Shown piece after piece: positions 7,574 through 16,972 of a stretch of DNA of 64,000 bases. A model generated the notes under the pieces. That model was not told the origin of the DNA and did not search any database. It saw only the letters and a list, made by a program, of their open reading frames with translations. A program made the translations under genes and the position numbers. Source of the stretch: Candidatus Alcyoniella australis (GTDB lineage: Bacteria; Lernaellota; Lernaellaia; JAVCCG01; Alcyoniellaceae); assembly GCA_030765605.1 (NCBI GenBank), contig JAVCCG010000119.1, positions 62,001 through 126,000 of the forward strand, given 5' to 3'. The first letter of the stretch is position 1, and each line of letters opens with the position of its first letter.

Positions 7574-9520
7574 ATGAGCACCATCGACGTCCGGATAAAT
7601 GGGACGGCCGGTGCGGTGCCCGCAGATATCACTATCTCCGAGGCTGCACGGCTCCTTAACGTCCCCCGTTCCGACCAGGCTGTTGTCGCAAAAGTTAATG
7701 GCGACGACGGACTGGTCGATCTGTATTCTCCTGTTCACGACCAAGACGAGGTCCAACTCTACGGCCTGGATACCCCCGAGGGCCTGGACGTGTTGCGCCA
7801 TTCGGCGAGCCATGTGATGGCCCAGGCCGTGCAGCGTGTCTATCCCGGCGCCAAGGTGACCATCGGCCCCTCGATCAAGAACGGCTTCTACTACGACTTT
7901 GACTTCGACGACACGTTCAAGCCCGAGGACTTCGAGCAAATCGAGGCCCAGATGGCGCAGGTGATCGAGGCCAAGAAGCCGTTTGAGCGCCGCGTGGTAA
8001 CCAAGCAAGAGGCGATCGAGCTGTTCGATAAAATGGGCGAGCCGTACAAGGTCGAGATCATCAACGACCTGGACGCGGACACGGTCAGCCTCTACGAGCA
8101 CGACGGCTGGGTCGACTTGTGCCGCGGCCCGCATTTGCCGCATACCGGTTTTCTCAAGGCGTACAAGGTGCTCAGCGTGGCCGGGGCCTATTGGCGCGGC
8201 GACGAGCGCAACAAGATGCTCCAGCGCGTCTACGGCACGGCCTTTCCCGACCGCAAGCAGCTGCGCAACCATCTGCAACAGATGGAAGAGGCGCGCAAGC
8301 GCGATCATCGCAAGCTCGGTCCGGCCCTGGACCTGATCTCCTTTAATGAGGAGGCGGGCGCGGGCCTGGCGATCTACCATCCCAAGGGCGCGCTGCTGCG
8401 CACGCTGCTCGAGCAGTTCATCCGCGACGAACATTTGTGCCGCGGCTACCAGGTGGTGATGGGCCCGACGATTCTCAAGCAGGAGCTGTGGGAACGTAGC
8501 GGGCACTTCGATAACTACCGCGATAACATGTATTTCACCGAGGTCGGCGGCCAGCGTTACGGCATCAAGCCGATGAACTGCCTGGCGCACATGTTGATTT
8601 ACAAGAGCCGCTTGCGCTCCTACCGCGACCTGCCGCTGCGCTACTTCGAACTGGGCACTGTGCACCGCCACGAGAAGAGCGGCGTGCTGCACGGGCTGTT
8701 CCGCCTCCGCGCCTTCACCCAGGACGACGCGCACCTGATTTGCACCCCCGACCAGCTCGACGCCGAGATCCGCGGCGTGCTGCAATTCATCATCGACGTG
8801 TTCGACCTGTTCGGCTTCCCCTATGAGATGGAAGTCTCGACGCGTCCGGCCAAGGCTATCGGCTCGGACGAGTCCTGGGAGCTGGCGACCAACGCGCTGT
8901 TCAAGGCCCTCGAGGGCATGGACATCCCCTACGATATCAACAAGGGCGAGGGCGCGTTCTACGGACCGAAGATCGACGTGCAGCTCACCGACAGCCTGGG
9001 CCGCCAGTGGCAGTGCGCCACGGTCCAGGCCGACTTCACCATGCCCGAGCGCTTCGGCCTGACCTACGTGGGCGAGGACGGCGCAGAACACCGGCCGGTG
9101 ATGATCCACCGCGTGGTGCTCGGCTCGGTCGAGCGCTTTATCGGGATCCTGATCGAGCATTACGGCGGCGCGTTCCCCACCTGGCTGGCGCCGCTGCAGG
9201 CCGTGGTGTTGACCGTGACCGACGCGGCGATCGACCACGCGCGTAGCGTGGGCAAACGGCTGATGCAGGCCGGAATCCGCGTCGAGCTCGACCTGCGCAA
9301 CGAGAAGATCGGCTACAAGATCCGCCACTGGCAGGGGCAGAAAGTGCCCTACATGCTGGTTATCGGCAAACGCGAGGCAGAGGCCGACGCGGTGGCGCCG
9401 CGCCATCGCTCGGGAAAGGACCACGGGGCGATGCCCGTGGATCAGTTTATTGAAATGATCAAAAAGGAGACCACCATCGTATTTGATCGCGAACCGATGG
9501 TCCCCGAGGGACCAAGATGA
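7574..9520 (+). CDS. thrS: Threonine--tRNA ligase
   Basis: 648 residues, full family length. An N-terminal TGS domain (1-~62) is followed by the editing domain with HSASH and CRGPHLPH, the class II catalytic core (MNCLAH zinc Cys, motif 2 RYFELGTVHRHE, zinc His in QDDAH) and the anticodon-binding domain. The start ATG at 7574 follows a GAAGAGG ribosome site. The stop overlaps infC by ATGA, beginning the conserved thrS-infC-rpmI-rplT-pheS run. No T-box-like leader is visible between the tRNA and the gene. Confidence 0.98.
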   Translation: MSTIDVRINGTAGAVPADITISEAARLLNVPRSDQAVVAKVNGDDGLVDLYSPVHDQDEVQLYGLDTPEGLDVLRHSASHVMAQAVQRVYPGAKVTIGPSIKNGFYYDFDFDDTFKPEDFEQIEAQMAQVIEAKKPFERRVVTKQEAIELFDKMGEPYKVEIINDLDADTVSLYEHDGWVDLCRGPHLPHTGFLKAYKVLSVAGAYWRGDERNKMLQRVYGTAFPDRKQLRNHLQQMEEARKRDHRKLGPALDLISFNEEAGAGLAIYHPKGALLRTLLEQFIRDEHLCRGYQVVMGPTILKQELWERSGHFDNYRDNMYFTEVGGQRYGIKPMNCLAHMLIYKSRLRSYRDLPLRYFELGTVHRHEKSGVLHGLFRLRAFTQDDAHLICTPDQLDAEIRGVLQFIIDVFDLFGFPYEMEVSTRPAKAIGSDESWELATNALFKALEGMDIPYDINKGEGAFYGPKIDVQLTDSLGRQWQCATVQADFTMPERFGLTYVGEDGAEHRPVMIHRVVLGSVERFIGILIEHYGGAFPTWLAPLQAVVLTVTDAAIDHARSVGKRLMQAGIRVELDLRNEKIGYKIRHWQGQKVPYMLVIGKREAEADAVAPRHRSGKDHGAMPVDQFIEMIKKETTIVFDREPMVPEGPR

Positions 9521-10074
9521 GGCGACGCTGGCGCCGCCGCGATTTGACGCGGCCCGTGAAGGACGAGCCCAGGATGAACGACGGTATCAGGGCCCGCAGC
9601 GTCAGAACGGTTGACCAGGACGGCGAGCAGCTGGGCATCCTCGATATCGCGGAGGCCCTGCGTATCGCAGAGCAGCGGGATTTGGACTTGGTCGAGGTCG
9701 CATCGACTTCCGATCCGCCGGTATGCCGGATCATGGATTACGGCCGTTACAAGTACCAGCAGGAGAAGAAGCAACAGGAGAGTCGCAAGCATCAGACCGT
9801 GATCCAGGTCAAGGAGATCAAGTTCCGGCCCAAGACCTCGGTGCACGACTACGAGTTCAAGGTTAAACACATCCAGACGTTCCTTGAAAAGGGCAACAAG
9901 GTCAAAGTGACGATCATGTTCCGCGGTCGCGAGATCGTGCATTCGAACATCGGACGTCAGATCTTGGAGCGGGTCGCCGAGGATGTGGCCGAACTGGGAA
10001 TAGTCGAGGCGCAGAGCAAGCTCGAAGGCCGCAACATGTCGATGATGCTCACTCCGGGTAAAGCCAAGAAATAG
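9517..10074 (+). CDS. infC: Translation initiation factor IF-3
   Basis: 185 residues from the ATG that overlaps the thrS stop. The IF3 N-domain (GIRARSVRTVDQDGEQLGI), the Lys-rich linker (YKYQQEKKQQESRK) and the C-domain (VKEIKFRPKTSVHDYEFK, IMFRGREI) are all present. A second ATG at 9574 (MNDGIRARS) also fits the usual N-terminus and would remove a basic 19-residue extension; I cannot decide between them. It keeps initiator tRNA selection accurate and prevents early subunit joining. Confidence 0.96.
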   Translation: MRRRWRRRDLTRPVKDEPRMNDGIRARSVRTVDQDGEQLGILDIAEALRIAEQRDLDLVEVASTSDPPVCRIMDYGRYKYQQEKKQQESRKHQTVIQVKEIKFRPKTSVHDYEFKVKHIQTFLEKGNKVKVTIMFRGREIVHSNIGRQILERVAEDVAELGIVEAQSKLEGRNMSMMLTPGKAKK

Positions 10075-10147
10075 CAGACTCCACTGACAGGGGGCTGTTG
10101 AGTACCAGGGGCCGGCGGCTATTTCGTCGCGGGCAGAGGAGATCGTG

Positions 10148-10351
10148 ATGCCAAAGATGAAAACCAAGCGCGCTGCCGCCAAGCGGTTGAAGATTTCCGG
10201 CAGCGGAATCCCGCGGCGTCGCATGGCAATGGCGAGCCACATTCTGACCAAGAAGAGCACCAAACGTAAGCGCAACCTGCGCAAGGCCCGCAATGTGGAC
10301 GTGGCCGACCGCAAGGCAATCGCCAGGTTGCTGCCTTACGGTAAGGCCTGA
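10148..10351 (+). CDS. rpmI: 50S ribosomal protein L35
   Basis: 67 residues, [13 protein letters not shown] start with the L35 features [16 protein letters not shown] and a C-terminal LLPYGKA. A GTG lies one codon upstream but the ATG at 10148, after GAGGAGATC, gives the family N-terminus. Lies between infC and rplT as in most bacteria. Confidence 0.97.
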   Translation: MPKMKTKRAAAKRLKISGSGIPRRRMAMASHILTKKSTKRKRNLRKARNVDVADRKAIARLLPYGKA

Positions 10352-10374
10352 GCGGCCGATAGGGGAGAAACGAA

Positions 10375-10734
10375 ATGTCACGCGTACGCAGAGGCTTTAA
10401 AGGCCGCAGACGCCATAATAAGTTGCTCAAGCAGGCCAAGGGCTATCGTCACGGCCGGAGCAAGATCTATCGCAGCGCCAAGGAGACCGTCGAGCGGGCG
10501 CTGGTTTACGCCTACCGCGATCGCCGCACCCGTCGGCGCGACATGCGTTCGCTGTGGATCGTGCGGATCAACGCAGCGGCCAAGCTCAACGGCCTGTCCT
10601 ACTCGCGTTTTATCCACGGGTTGAAGCTCGCCGGAGTAGGCCTGGACCGCAAGGTGTTGGCCGAATTGGCGGTGAACGACGCGGATGCGTTCCGCGAGCT
10701 GACCGAGGTCTCGAGGCAGGCGCTGGAGGCCTGA
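10375..10734 (+). CDS. rplT: 50S ribosomal protein L20
   Basis: 119 residues, full length. It has the basic N-terminal extension ([22 protein letters not shown]), [16 protein letters not shown], and the globular end with [23 protein letters not shown] precedes the ATG. The stop overlaps the pheS start (TGATG). L20 is an early assembly protein and in several bacteria represses its own operon; no control site was identified here. Confidence 0.97.
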   Translation: MSRVRRGFKGRRRHNKLLKQAKGYRHGRSKIYRSAKETVERALVYAYRDRRTRRRDMRSLWIVRINAAAKLNGLSYSRFIHGLKLAGVGLDRKVLAELAVNDADAFRELTEVSRQALEA

Positions 10735-11804
10735 TGGCCCAAGCGTCGTTCAATCCGCATCAGATCGAAGAGCTGGCCGCCGAGGCGGCGGGCCTGATTC
10801 GGGATTGCACGGAGGGTGCCGCGCTCGAGGCGTTGCGTTTGCGCTACCTGGGCAAGCGCGGCGAGTTCACCGCTCTGCTCAAAGGTCTCAAAGATGTGTT
10901 GCCCGAGGACAAGCCTTTAATCGGCAAGAGTCTCAACCTGGGCAAACGGCGGATCGAACAGGCGCTCGAGCAGGCCCTGGGGCGCATCGAGCAACAACGC
11001 GAGGCCGCCCAGCGCGCGGCCGAGGTGGTGGACGTGACCCTGCCCGGCAGGCGTCCGCGGCGCGGCAGCCTGCATCCGTTGACCCAGGTGCTGGACGAGA
11101 TCGTCTCGATCTTCGAGAACATGGGTTTCGTCTGGGAGGACGGCCCGGAGGTCGAGAGCGACTGGTACAACTTCAAGGCGCTGAACTTTCCCGACGACCA
11201 TCCGGCGCGCGACGAACAGCAGACGCTTTTTGTCGATGCGGGCGAGCACTACGGCGACGTGCTGTTGCGCACCCATACCTCGCCGGTGCAGATCAGGGTG
11301 ATGGAGCGCCAGCAGCCGCCGGTGCGCATGGTCTGCCCGGGTTGGGTCTACCGCTACGACGCCATCGACGCCACGCACTACCCGATGTTCAGCCAAGTCG
11401 AGGGGTTGTTGGTCGATCGCGACGTGACCTTCGGCGACCTCAAGGGCGTGCTCAACGAGTTCGTGCACCGCTTCTACGGCTCGCAGACCAAGACCCGGTT
11501 TCGCCCGGCGTTCTTCCCGTTTACCGAGCCCTCGGCCGAGGTCGACATCAGCTGCTTTGCCTGCAGCGGCAGCGGCGTGCTCGGGGGCAAGACTTGCCGC
11601 CTATGCCAGGGCACGGGCTGGAAAGAGATCCTCGGCTGCGGCATGGTCGATCCGGCGCTGTACCGCAACGTGGGCTACGACCCTGACCAATATTCCGGCT
11701 TCGCCTTTGGCATGGGGATCGAGCGGATCGCGATGTTCCGCTACGAGGTCGATGACATCAAGCTGTTCTTCGAGGGCGATCTGAGATTTCTCAGACAGTT
11801 TTAG
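10734..11804 (+). CDS. pheS: Phenylalanine--tRNA ligase alpha subunit
   Basis: 356 residues starting at the ATG that overlaps the rplT stop. An N-terminal coiled-coil (about 1-95) is followed by the class II core with HPLTQVLDEI, ERQQPPVRMVCPGWVYR, and the motif 3 region FGMGIERIAMFRYEVDDI. A CFACSGSG...CRLCQGTG insert with two CxxC pairs lies before LGCGMVDP, a knuckle seen in a subset of PheS proteins. Its partner pheT is separated from it by the inserted inverted-repeat element, which is unusual for this operon. Confidence 0.97.
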   Translation: MAQASFNPHQIEELAAEAAGLIRDCTEGAALEALRLRYLGKRGEFTALLKGLKDVLPEDKPLIGKSLNLGKRRIEQALEQALGRIEQQREAAQRAAEVVDVTLPGRRPRRGSLHPLTQVLDEIVSIFENMGFVWEDGPEVESDWYNFKALNFPDDHPARDEQQTLFVDAGEHYGDVLLRTHTSPVQIRVMERQQPPVRMVCPGWVYRYDAIDATHYPMFSQVEGLLVDRDVTFGDLKGVLNEFVHRFYGSQTKTRFRPAFFPFTEPSAEVDISCFACSGSGVLGGKTCRLCQGTGWKEILGCGMVDPALYRNVGYDPDQYSGFAFGMGIERIAMFRYEVDDIKLFFEGDLRFLRQF

Positions 11805-11843
11805 CGAACGACTTACGCCGGACGCCCCGCCCTCGGGACGGAT

Positions 11844-12024
11844 AGCCCGCATTCTTCATGTGGGTTCGTAGCGAGGCGTGCAAGATGCCGCAAGAACAAG
11901 GAAGCCGAGCTGATACTCCACAGGCGTACCCGCTGCGGTACGCCGAGGACGGATCGGCGAGGATGACACGGTTGTTGCGAGCAGATTGTGCGCCGCAGTA
12001 GAAGCTTCATGAATAATGCGGGCT
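11844..12024 (+). mobile_element. MITE-like inverted-repeat element, copy 1 (between pheS and pheT)
   Basis: 181 bases bounded by 17-base terminal inverted repeats (AGCCCGCATTCTTCATG and the complement of CATGAATAATGCGGGCT) with one mismatch. The flanks read TA at both ends, as a TA target duplication would. An internal perfect stem GGCGTACC-CGCTGC-GGTACGCC lies near the centre. No open frame of note. A second copy at 49811-49992, inverted, is about 80-85% identical by hand alignment. Confidence 0.75.
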
Positions 12025-12039
12025 AGCTAGGGGGATCAA

Positions 12040-14430
12040 GTGCGCGTCTCATACCGTTGGTTAAAAGATTACGTAGAACTTAACGCCGAACCGCTCAAGC
12101 TCGGCGAGGCCCTGACCATGGTCGGATTCGAGCTGGAACTGCTCGAACGCCTGGGCGAGGACCTGGACAATGTTGTGGCCGCGCGCATCGAGCGCGTCGA
12201 GCCGCATCCCAAGGCCGACCGGCTGTCGATTTGCACGATCAACGAGGGTTCGCAGAGTCACCAGGTGGTCTGCGGCGCGCCGGGCCTCGAGCCGGGTCAG
12301 GTCGCGGCCTGGGCCCGTCCGGGGGCGCAGCTGCCCAACGGGATGCAGATCAAGGAGGCCAAGCTGCGCGGGGTCCAGAGCGAGGGCATGCTCTGCGCGG
12401 CCGACGAGCTGGGACTTTTCGCCGACCACAGCGCGCTGTACTACCTGGCGCCCGACGCACCGCTGGGCGTAGGGATCATCGAGGCGGCGCAGCTCGACGA
12501 CTGGGTGCTCGAGCTGGGCGTGACTCCCAACCGTCCCGACGTGCTGAGCATGATCGGCGTGGCGCGCGAGGTCGCGGCGATCTACGGCCAGCGTTCCGAA
12601 CGTCCCGCGCTGGAGTTCCAGCCCGTGGGCGGCGCGGTGGAGCAGGCGGTGAGCGTCGAGATCCTCGACCCCGAGCGCTGCCCGCGCTACTGCGGCATGT
12701 TGGTGCGCAATGTTACGATCGGACCCTCGCCGCAGTGGATGATCGCGCGGCTCAACGCCGCGGGCCTGCGCTCGATCAACAACGTTGTCGACATCACCAA
12801 TTTCGTGCTGCTCGAATGCGGCCAGCCGCTGCATGCCTTTGACCTGGCCCAGCTTGGCGACAGCCGGATCGTGGTGCGCCGCGCCGCGGACGGCGAAAAG
12901 ATCGTGACCCTCGACGAGGTCGAGCGCACGCTGAGCGACGACGACCTGCTGATCTGCGACGGCAGCGGCCCGGTGGCCCTAGCCGGCATCATGGGCGGGC
13001 AGGGCAGCATGATCAACGACCAGACCACGGACGTATTCATCGAGAGCGCCTATTTCGAGCCCACGGGCATCCGCCGCACCAGTCACCGCCTGGGTCTGAG
13101 TTCCGACTCGAGCTTCCGCTTCGAGCGCGGAATCGACTACGACTCGGTGCCCTGGGGACTGCATCGCGCCGCGACCCTGGTGGCCGAATTTGCCGGCGGA
13201 ACGATCGTTGAGGGTTACATCGACAACCGGCCGCGCGACATCGAACGCAAGGCGATCGAGCTGCGCGTGGGGCGCGCCAACCAGGTGCTGGGCATCGAGC
13301 TGAGCGCCGCGCAGATGGCCGGGCTGCTCGAGTCGGTCGAGCTTACGACCGAACCTGTGGGCGAGAACCTGCTGGTCAAGGTGCCGGCGTTTCGCGTGGA
13401 CATCTTCGGCGAGGCCGATTTGCACGAAGAGGTCGCGCGGCTCTACGGCTACGACAAGATCCCCGAGACGTTGCACGCCGGCAGCCCCGGCGCATCGCTA
13501 GGTTTTGCCCTGCGCAAGCCGTTCGTGCGCTTCCGCCAGGCCCTGGCCGGCTGCGGCTTCACCGAGGCGGTGACGATCAGCTTCATTGCTCCGCGGCTGC
13601 TCGACACGATGCGCGCCGAACCCGGGCAGTACGTGCGGTTGGGCAACCCGCTGTCCGAGGATCTCTGCGTACTGCGCGATACGCTGCTGCCCAGCCTGCT
13701 GATCTGCGTGGCGCGCAACAACGCGCGCGGCATCGACGATTGCTCGCTGTTCGAGCTGCGCCGGGTGTTCAAGCCGGTTGAAGGAGAGCAACTTCCCGAC
13801 GAACACTACGAGCTGGCGCTGGTGCTCGGCGGCAATCGCAGTGCGCCGCACTGGTCGGGCAAGCCCGAGCCCGTCGACTTGTTCGACCTCAAGGGAGCGG
13901 TGGAGGAGCTGCTGGCCGTACTCAAGATTGAGAACGTCGGCTGGCGTCCGGCCGAGCGGCACGCTTTTTTGCCCGGAGTTTGCGCCGAGCTGATCATCGA
14001 TGATCGGCCGGTAGGAGTGGTGGGCAAGCTCGCGCGACGCGTGCTCTCCGAGTTCAAGCTTGAGCGCGATGTGTTCGCCGCACAGATCGACGCCGAGGCC
14101 CTGGCCGCCGCCTCAAGGACATCCTTCATATTTCATCGGGTTAGCCGCCACCCGGCAATCCAGCGCGATTTGGCGGTGGTGGTTGACGAGAAGGTCGCGG
14201 CCGCCAGACTGCTCGAGCTGGTGCGCGGCGTGGGCTCGGATCTGTTGATACACTCCGAAGTCTTTGACCTCTACCGCGGCGCGCCCCTGGAGTCGGGGAA
14301 GAAGAGCATCGCCATATCATGTACTTATCAGGCAATGGACCGTACGTTGACCGACGAGCAGATCGATCGGATTCATGCGGCGATAGTTGAGGAATTGGCT
14401 ATAAAAGTCGGCGCTCATTTAAGACAATAG
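12040..14430 (+). CDS. pheT: Phenylalanine--tRNA ligase beta subunit
   Basis: 796 residues starting with GTG at 12040 after AGGGGGATCAA. Domains in order: an OB-fold tRNA-binding domain (about 40-150, with HPKADRLSICTI and VVCGAPGL), B3/B4 editing domain (about 210-380, RYCGMLVRN, NNVVDITNFVLLECGQPLHAFD), B5 (about 405-475), the catalytic-like module and the C-terminal ferredoxin-fold anticodon domain (HPAIQRDLAVVVDEKV). Its ribosome site lies just outside the repeat element's right terminus, so expression depends on read-through of the element or on a promoter within it. Confidence 0.97.
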   Translation: MRVSYRWLKDYVELNAEPLKLGEALTMVGFELELLERLGEDLDNVVAARIERVEPHPKADRLSICTINEGSQSHQVVCGAPGLEPGQVAAWARPGAQLPNGMQIKEAKLRGVQSEGMLCAADELGLFADHSALYYLAPDAPLGVGIIEAAQLDDWVLELGVTPNRPDVLSMIGVAREVAAIYGQRSERPALEFQPVGGAVEQAVSVEILDPERCPRYCGMLVRNVTIGPSPQWMIARLNAAGLRSINNVVDITNFVLLECGQPLHAFDLAQLGDSRIVVRRAADGEKIVTLDEVERTLSDDDLLICDGSGPVALAGIMGGQGSMINDQTTDVFIESAYFEPTGIRRTSHRLGLSSDSSFRFERGIDYDSVPWGLHRAATLVAEFAGGTIVEGYIDNRPRDIERKAIELRVGRANQVLGIELSAAQMAGLLESVELTTEPVGENLLVKVPAFRVDIFGEADLHEEVARLYGYDKIPETLHAGSPGASLGFALRKPFVRFRQALAGCGFTEAVTISFIAPRLLDTMRAEPGQYVRLGNPLSEDLCVLRDTLLPSLLICVARNNARGIDDCSLFELRRVFKPVEGEQLPDEHYELALVLGGNRSAPHWSGKPEPVDLFDLKGAVEELLAVLKIENVGWRPAERHAFLPGVCAELIIDDRPVGVVGKLARRVLSEFKLERDVFAAQIDAEALAAASRTSFIFHRVSRHPAIQRDLAVVVDEKVAAARLLELVRGVGSDLLIHSEVFDLYRGAPLESGKKSIAISCTYQAMDRTLTDEQIDRIHAAIVEELAIKVGAHLRQ

Positions 14431-14484
14431 ATCCGGCTTGAGAGCTAAACGCTTAAAACAATTGGCCTTGCTCGAAAAAATAAC

Positions 14485-14514
14485 TTGCAAACACCCTAAT
14501 TCGTCTGCTATAGA
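14485..14514 (+). promoter_or_regulatory. Probable promoter for ihfA
   Basis: TTGCAA (14485-14490), an 18-base spacer and TATAGA (14509-14514), in an AT-rich 160-base gap after pheT. A leader of about 70 bases would precede the GGAGGG ribosome site of ihfA. Confidence 0.5.
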
Positions 14515-14592
14515 GATGCGGAAAAGGGATTTTTTACTGTAGCTTCAATGCTTAACAGGCGGAACCCGCGGAATGCAGGAGGGAAATAAATA

Positions 14593-14901
14593 ATGACCAA
14601 AGCCGATCTGGTGAATTGCATTTATGAACGAGTGGGATTTTCAAAAAAGGAGTCGGCCAAGATCGTCGAGATGGTGTTCGACATCATCAAGGAAACCCTG
14701 GAAAAGGGCGAGAAGATCAAGATCTCCGGCTTTGGAAATTTCGTTGTGCGCGAGAAGAGATCCAGGATCGGTCGCAATCCGCAGACCGGAGAAGAGATCG
14801 AGATCACCGCGCGTCGCGTGTTGACGTTCAAGCCTTCTCAGGTCTTGCGCAACGCGCTGAAGGATCCTACGGCAACAAAGGCCGAGGGAGCGGACGAATA
14901 G
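14593..14901 (+). CDS. ihfA: Integration host factor alpha subunit (HU/IHF family)
   Basis: 102 residues. MTKADLVNCIYERVGFSKKES and the beta-arm region GNFVVREKRSRIGRNPQTGEE are IHF-alpha features; the arm proline that intercalates in DNA is in GRNPQTGE. Strong AGGAGGG ribosome site. Location after pheT and before a MerR gene is the usual proteobacterial arrangement. It bends DNA for transcription, replication and recombination. Confidence 0.93.
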   Translation: MTKADLVNCIYERVGFSKKESAKIVEMVFDIIKETLEKGEKIKISGFGNFVVREKRSRIGRNPQTGEEIEITARRVLTFKPSQVLRNALKDPTATKAEGADE

Positions 14902-14951
14902 CAGTCCTTAGGGCTGCCCCGTCCCCGTGGACGCGTACCTGAAGGGGTCGC

Positions 14952-15320
14952 ATGGCTCGTCAGATAGAGATACCCGATAAGCTCTACTTCAAGATCGGCG
15001 AGGTCAGCGATCTGACCGGGATCAAGCCGTACGTCTTGAGGTATTGGGAATCTGAATTCAATATCGTCAAACCCTCTAAGACCAAGACGAACCAGCGTCT
15101 GTACAAGCGTAAAGAAGTCGAGATGATTCTCGAAATTAAGAAGCTGCTTTACGAGGACAAGTTCACCATCGCCGGTGCGAAGAAAATCCTCCAGGAACGG
15201 CACCGCGGTCGCTCGACCACACAGCTCACTTTGGGTTTCGAGGACGCTAAAACCAAACAGGTTTTGGCCAAGATCAAGGAAGAGCTGATCGAGATCAAGG
15301 GGCTGATTGCCAAGGGTTGA
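14952..15320 (+). CDS. MerR-family transcriptional regulator
   Basis: 122 residues. The N-terminal winged helix reads [27 protein letters not shown], followed by the wing [14 protein letters not shown] and a short helical tail ([11 protein letters not shown]) with no metal-binding cysteines. This small MerR protein sits directly after ihfA in many deltaproteobacteria; its target is not known to me. The tRNA-Pro promoter overlaps its 3' end. Confidence 0.9.
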   Translation: MARQIEIPDKLYFKIGEVSDLTGIKPYVLRYWESEFNIVKPSKTKTNQRLYKRKEVEMILEIKKLLYEDKFTIAGAKKILQERHRGRSTTQLTLGFEDAKTKQVLAKIKEELIEIKGLIAKG

Positions 15321-15335
15321 GCCGGTCGCTATACT
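15307..15335 (+). promoter_or_regulatory. Sigma-70 promoter of tRNA-Pro
   Basis: TTGCCA (15307-15312), a 17-base spacer and TATACT (15330-15335), 16 bases before the tRNA. The -35 box lies inside the last codons of the MerR gene. Confidence 0.65.
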
Positions 15336-15351
15336 ACCGCGAAATTCGGGC

Positions 15352-15428
15352 CGGGGCGTAGCGCAGTCTGGTAGCGCACCTGAATGGGGTTCAGGTGGTC
15401 GCTGGTTCAAATCCAGTCGCCCCGACCA
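15352..15428 (+). tRNA. tRNA-Pro (anticodon GGG)
   Basis: Acceptor arms CGGGGCG/CGCCCCG, D arm GCGC-GCGC, anticodon stem CCTGA/TCAGG with loop ATGGGGT (anticodon GGG at 15386-15388), T loop TTCAAAT, discriminator A and encoded CCA. Confidence 0.95.
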
Positions 15429-15541
15429 GTTTCATCTCCCGCCCGCCGTTTGGACTTCTCGCTGATCGCCGTGACGATGTGTTGCTTGTTGCACGCCGCG
15501 TGCGGCAAAGTATGGTTTTACCAGCTTAAGGAGCTGCGCGG

Positions 15542-16282
15542 ATGATCCTGGTCTCCAACGACGACGGCATTGATGCGGCGGGCATTAAGGCCCTGAGCGA
15601 GGCGCTGGCGTCCCTGGACCGCGTGATCGTGGTCGCGCCGGATCGCGAGCGAAGCGCCGCCAGTCACGCGCTGACCCTACACCATCCGCTGCGCTACACC
15701 GAGGTCGGCCCGGGACGCTTCATGGTCGACGGCACTCCCACGGACTGCGTGCACCTGGCGGTCAACGGACTGCTCGACGAGCGTCCGCAGCTGTTGGTCA
15801 GCGGGATCAACCGCGGGGGCAATTTGGGCGACGACATCACCTATTCGGGTACGGTCGCCGCGGCAATGGAGGGGACGCTGCTCAAGGTGCCCTCGATCGC
15901 CATCAGCCTCGACGGGTTCGAGCGCTTCGACTATCAGGACGCCGCGCATTTTGCGGTGCGCATCGCGCGCAAGGTGATCCAGCGCGGCCTGCCCCCGGAT
16001 CATCTGCTCAACGTCAACGTCCCCGAGCGGCACAACGGCGTGCCGCGCGGCGTGATGATCACCCGCCAGGGCAAACGTTTTTACGGCGAGCCGGTGGTCG
16101 AGAAGCTCGATCCGCGCGGCCGCAAGTACTACTGGATCGGTGCCGAGGGCGACCAGCATCCGCAGCCGGAAAAGGGCACCGATCTGTGGGCCGTGCAAAA
16201 CGGCTACATCTCGGTCACGCCGCTGTGGCTCGATCTCACCGGCCAGGAACTGCTGGGCGAGTTGGAGTCGTGGGAGCTGTGA
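15542..16282 (+). CDS. surE: 5'/3'-nucleotidase SurE
   Basis: 246 residues. The metal site DD in [15 protein letters not shown], the conserved [16 protein letters not shown] and [25 protein letters not shown] are all present. SurE dephosphorylates nucleoside monophosphates and is linked to stress survival. An AAGGAG ribosome site precedes the ATG, and the stop overlaps pcm by GTGA, the usual surE-pcm pairing. Confidence 0.97.
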   Translation: MILVSNDDGIDAAGIKALSEALASLDRVIVVAPDRERSAASHALTLHHPLRYTEVGPGRFMVDGTPTDCVHLAVNGLLDERPQLLVSGINRGGNLGDDITYSGTVAAAMEGTLLKVPSIAISLDGFERFDYQDAAHFAVRIARKVIQRGLPPDHLLNVNVPERHNGVPRGVMITRQGKRFYGEPVVEKLDPRGRKYYWIGAEGDQHPQPEKGTDLWAVQNGYISVTPLWLDLTGQELLGELESWEL

Positions 16283-16971
16283 GCAGGCCGAGCAAGTCCT
16301 TCAAACAGCGCCTGACCGAGTTCGAGCCCGATTTGCGCGGCCGCGAGCGCAGCAGGATGGTCCGCGAGCATATAGCGGCGCGCGGCGTGTCCGACCCGCG
16401 GGTGATCGAGGCGATGGAGGCGTTGCCGCGCGAGCTGTTCGTGCCCGAGGCGTTGCGTTTGCGCGCCTACGACGACAACCCGCTGCCCATCGGCCACGAG
16501 CAGACGATCAGCCAGCCGTACATCGTGGCGCTGATGACCGAGGCGCTTAAGTTGCGCGGCGGCGAGAAGGTGCTCGAGCTGGGCACGGGCTGCGGCTATC
16601 AGACCGCGATCCTCGCGCTGCTGGCCGGCCAGGTATTCTCCATCGAGCGCGTGGGCGATTTGGCGCGGGACGCGGAGAAGACGCTGGAGCGCCTCAAGCT
16701 CTACAACGTATCGATCTGGATCAAGGACGGCACCTACGGCTGGAAAGAGCAGGCGCCGTTCGACGGAATCATCGTCACCGCGGGCGCGCCGGATGTGCCG
16801 CAGACCCTGGTGGAGCAGTTGGCAGTGGGCGGTCGGCTGGTGATTCCCGTGGGCGATACGTTTACACAAGACTTGGTGGTCGTGCGCCGTACTGCAGACG
16901 GAATCAAGCGCACCAGCCTCGGCGGCTGCCGATTCGTCAAGCTGGTGGGCAAGCATGGTTGGAAGGAGTGA
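16279..16971 (+). CDS. pcm: Protein-L-isoaspartate O-methyltransferase
   Basis: 230 residues from the GTG at 16279 ([10 protein letters not shown]). The substrate loop region [22 protein letters not shown] and SAM motif [16 protein letters not shown] identify PCMT, followed by [11 protein letters not shown] and GGRLVIPVG. It repairs isoaspartyl residues in ageing proteins. The open frame extends upstream inside surE, but the overlapping GTG is the natural coupled start. Confidence 0.95.
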   Translation: MSRPSKSFKQRLTEFEPDLRGRERSRMVREHIAARGVSDPRVIEAMEALPRELFVPEALRLRAYDDNPLPIGHEQTISQPYIVALMTEALKLRGGEKVLELGTGCGYQTAILALLAGQVFSIERVGDLARDAEKTLERLKLYNVSIWIKDGTYGWKEQAPFDGIIVTAGAPDVPQTLVEQLAVGGRLVIPVGDTFTQDLVVVRRTADGIKRTSLGGCRFVKLVGKHGWKE

Positions 16972-16972
16972 C

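Noticed and set aside
7508-9424. A 638-codon open frame antisense to thrS
   Set aside because: Low-complexity shadow product typical of high-GC antisense frames; thrS is unambiguous.
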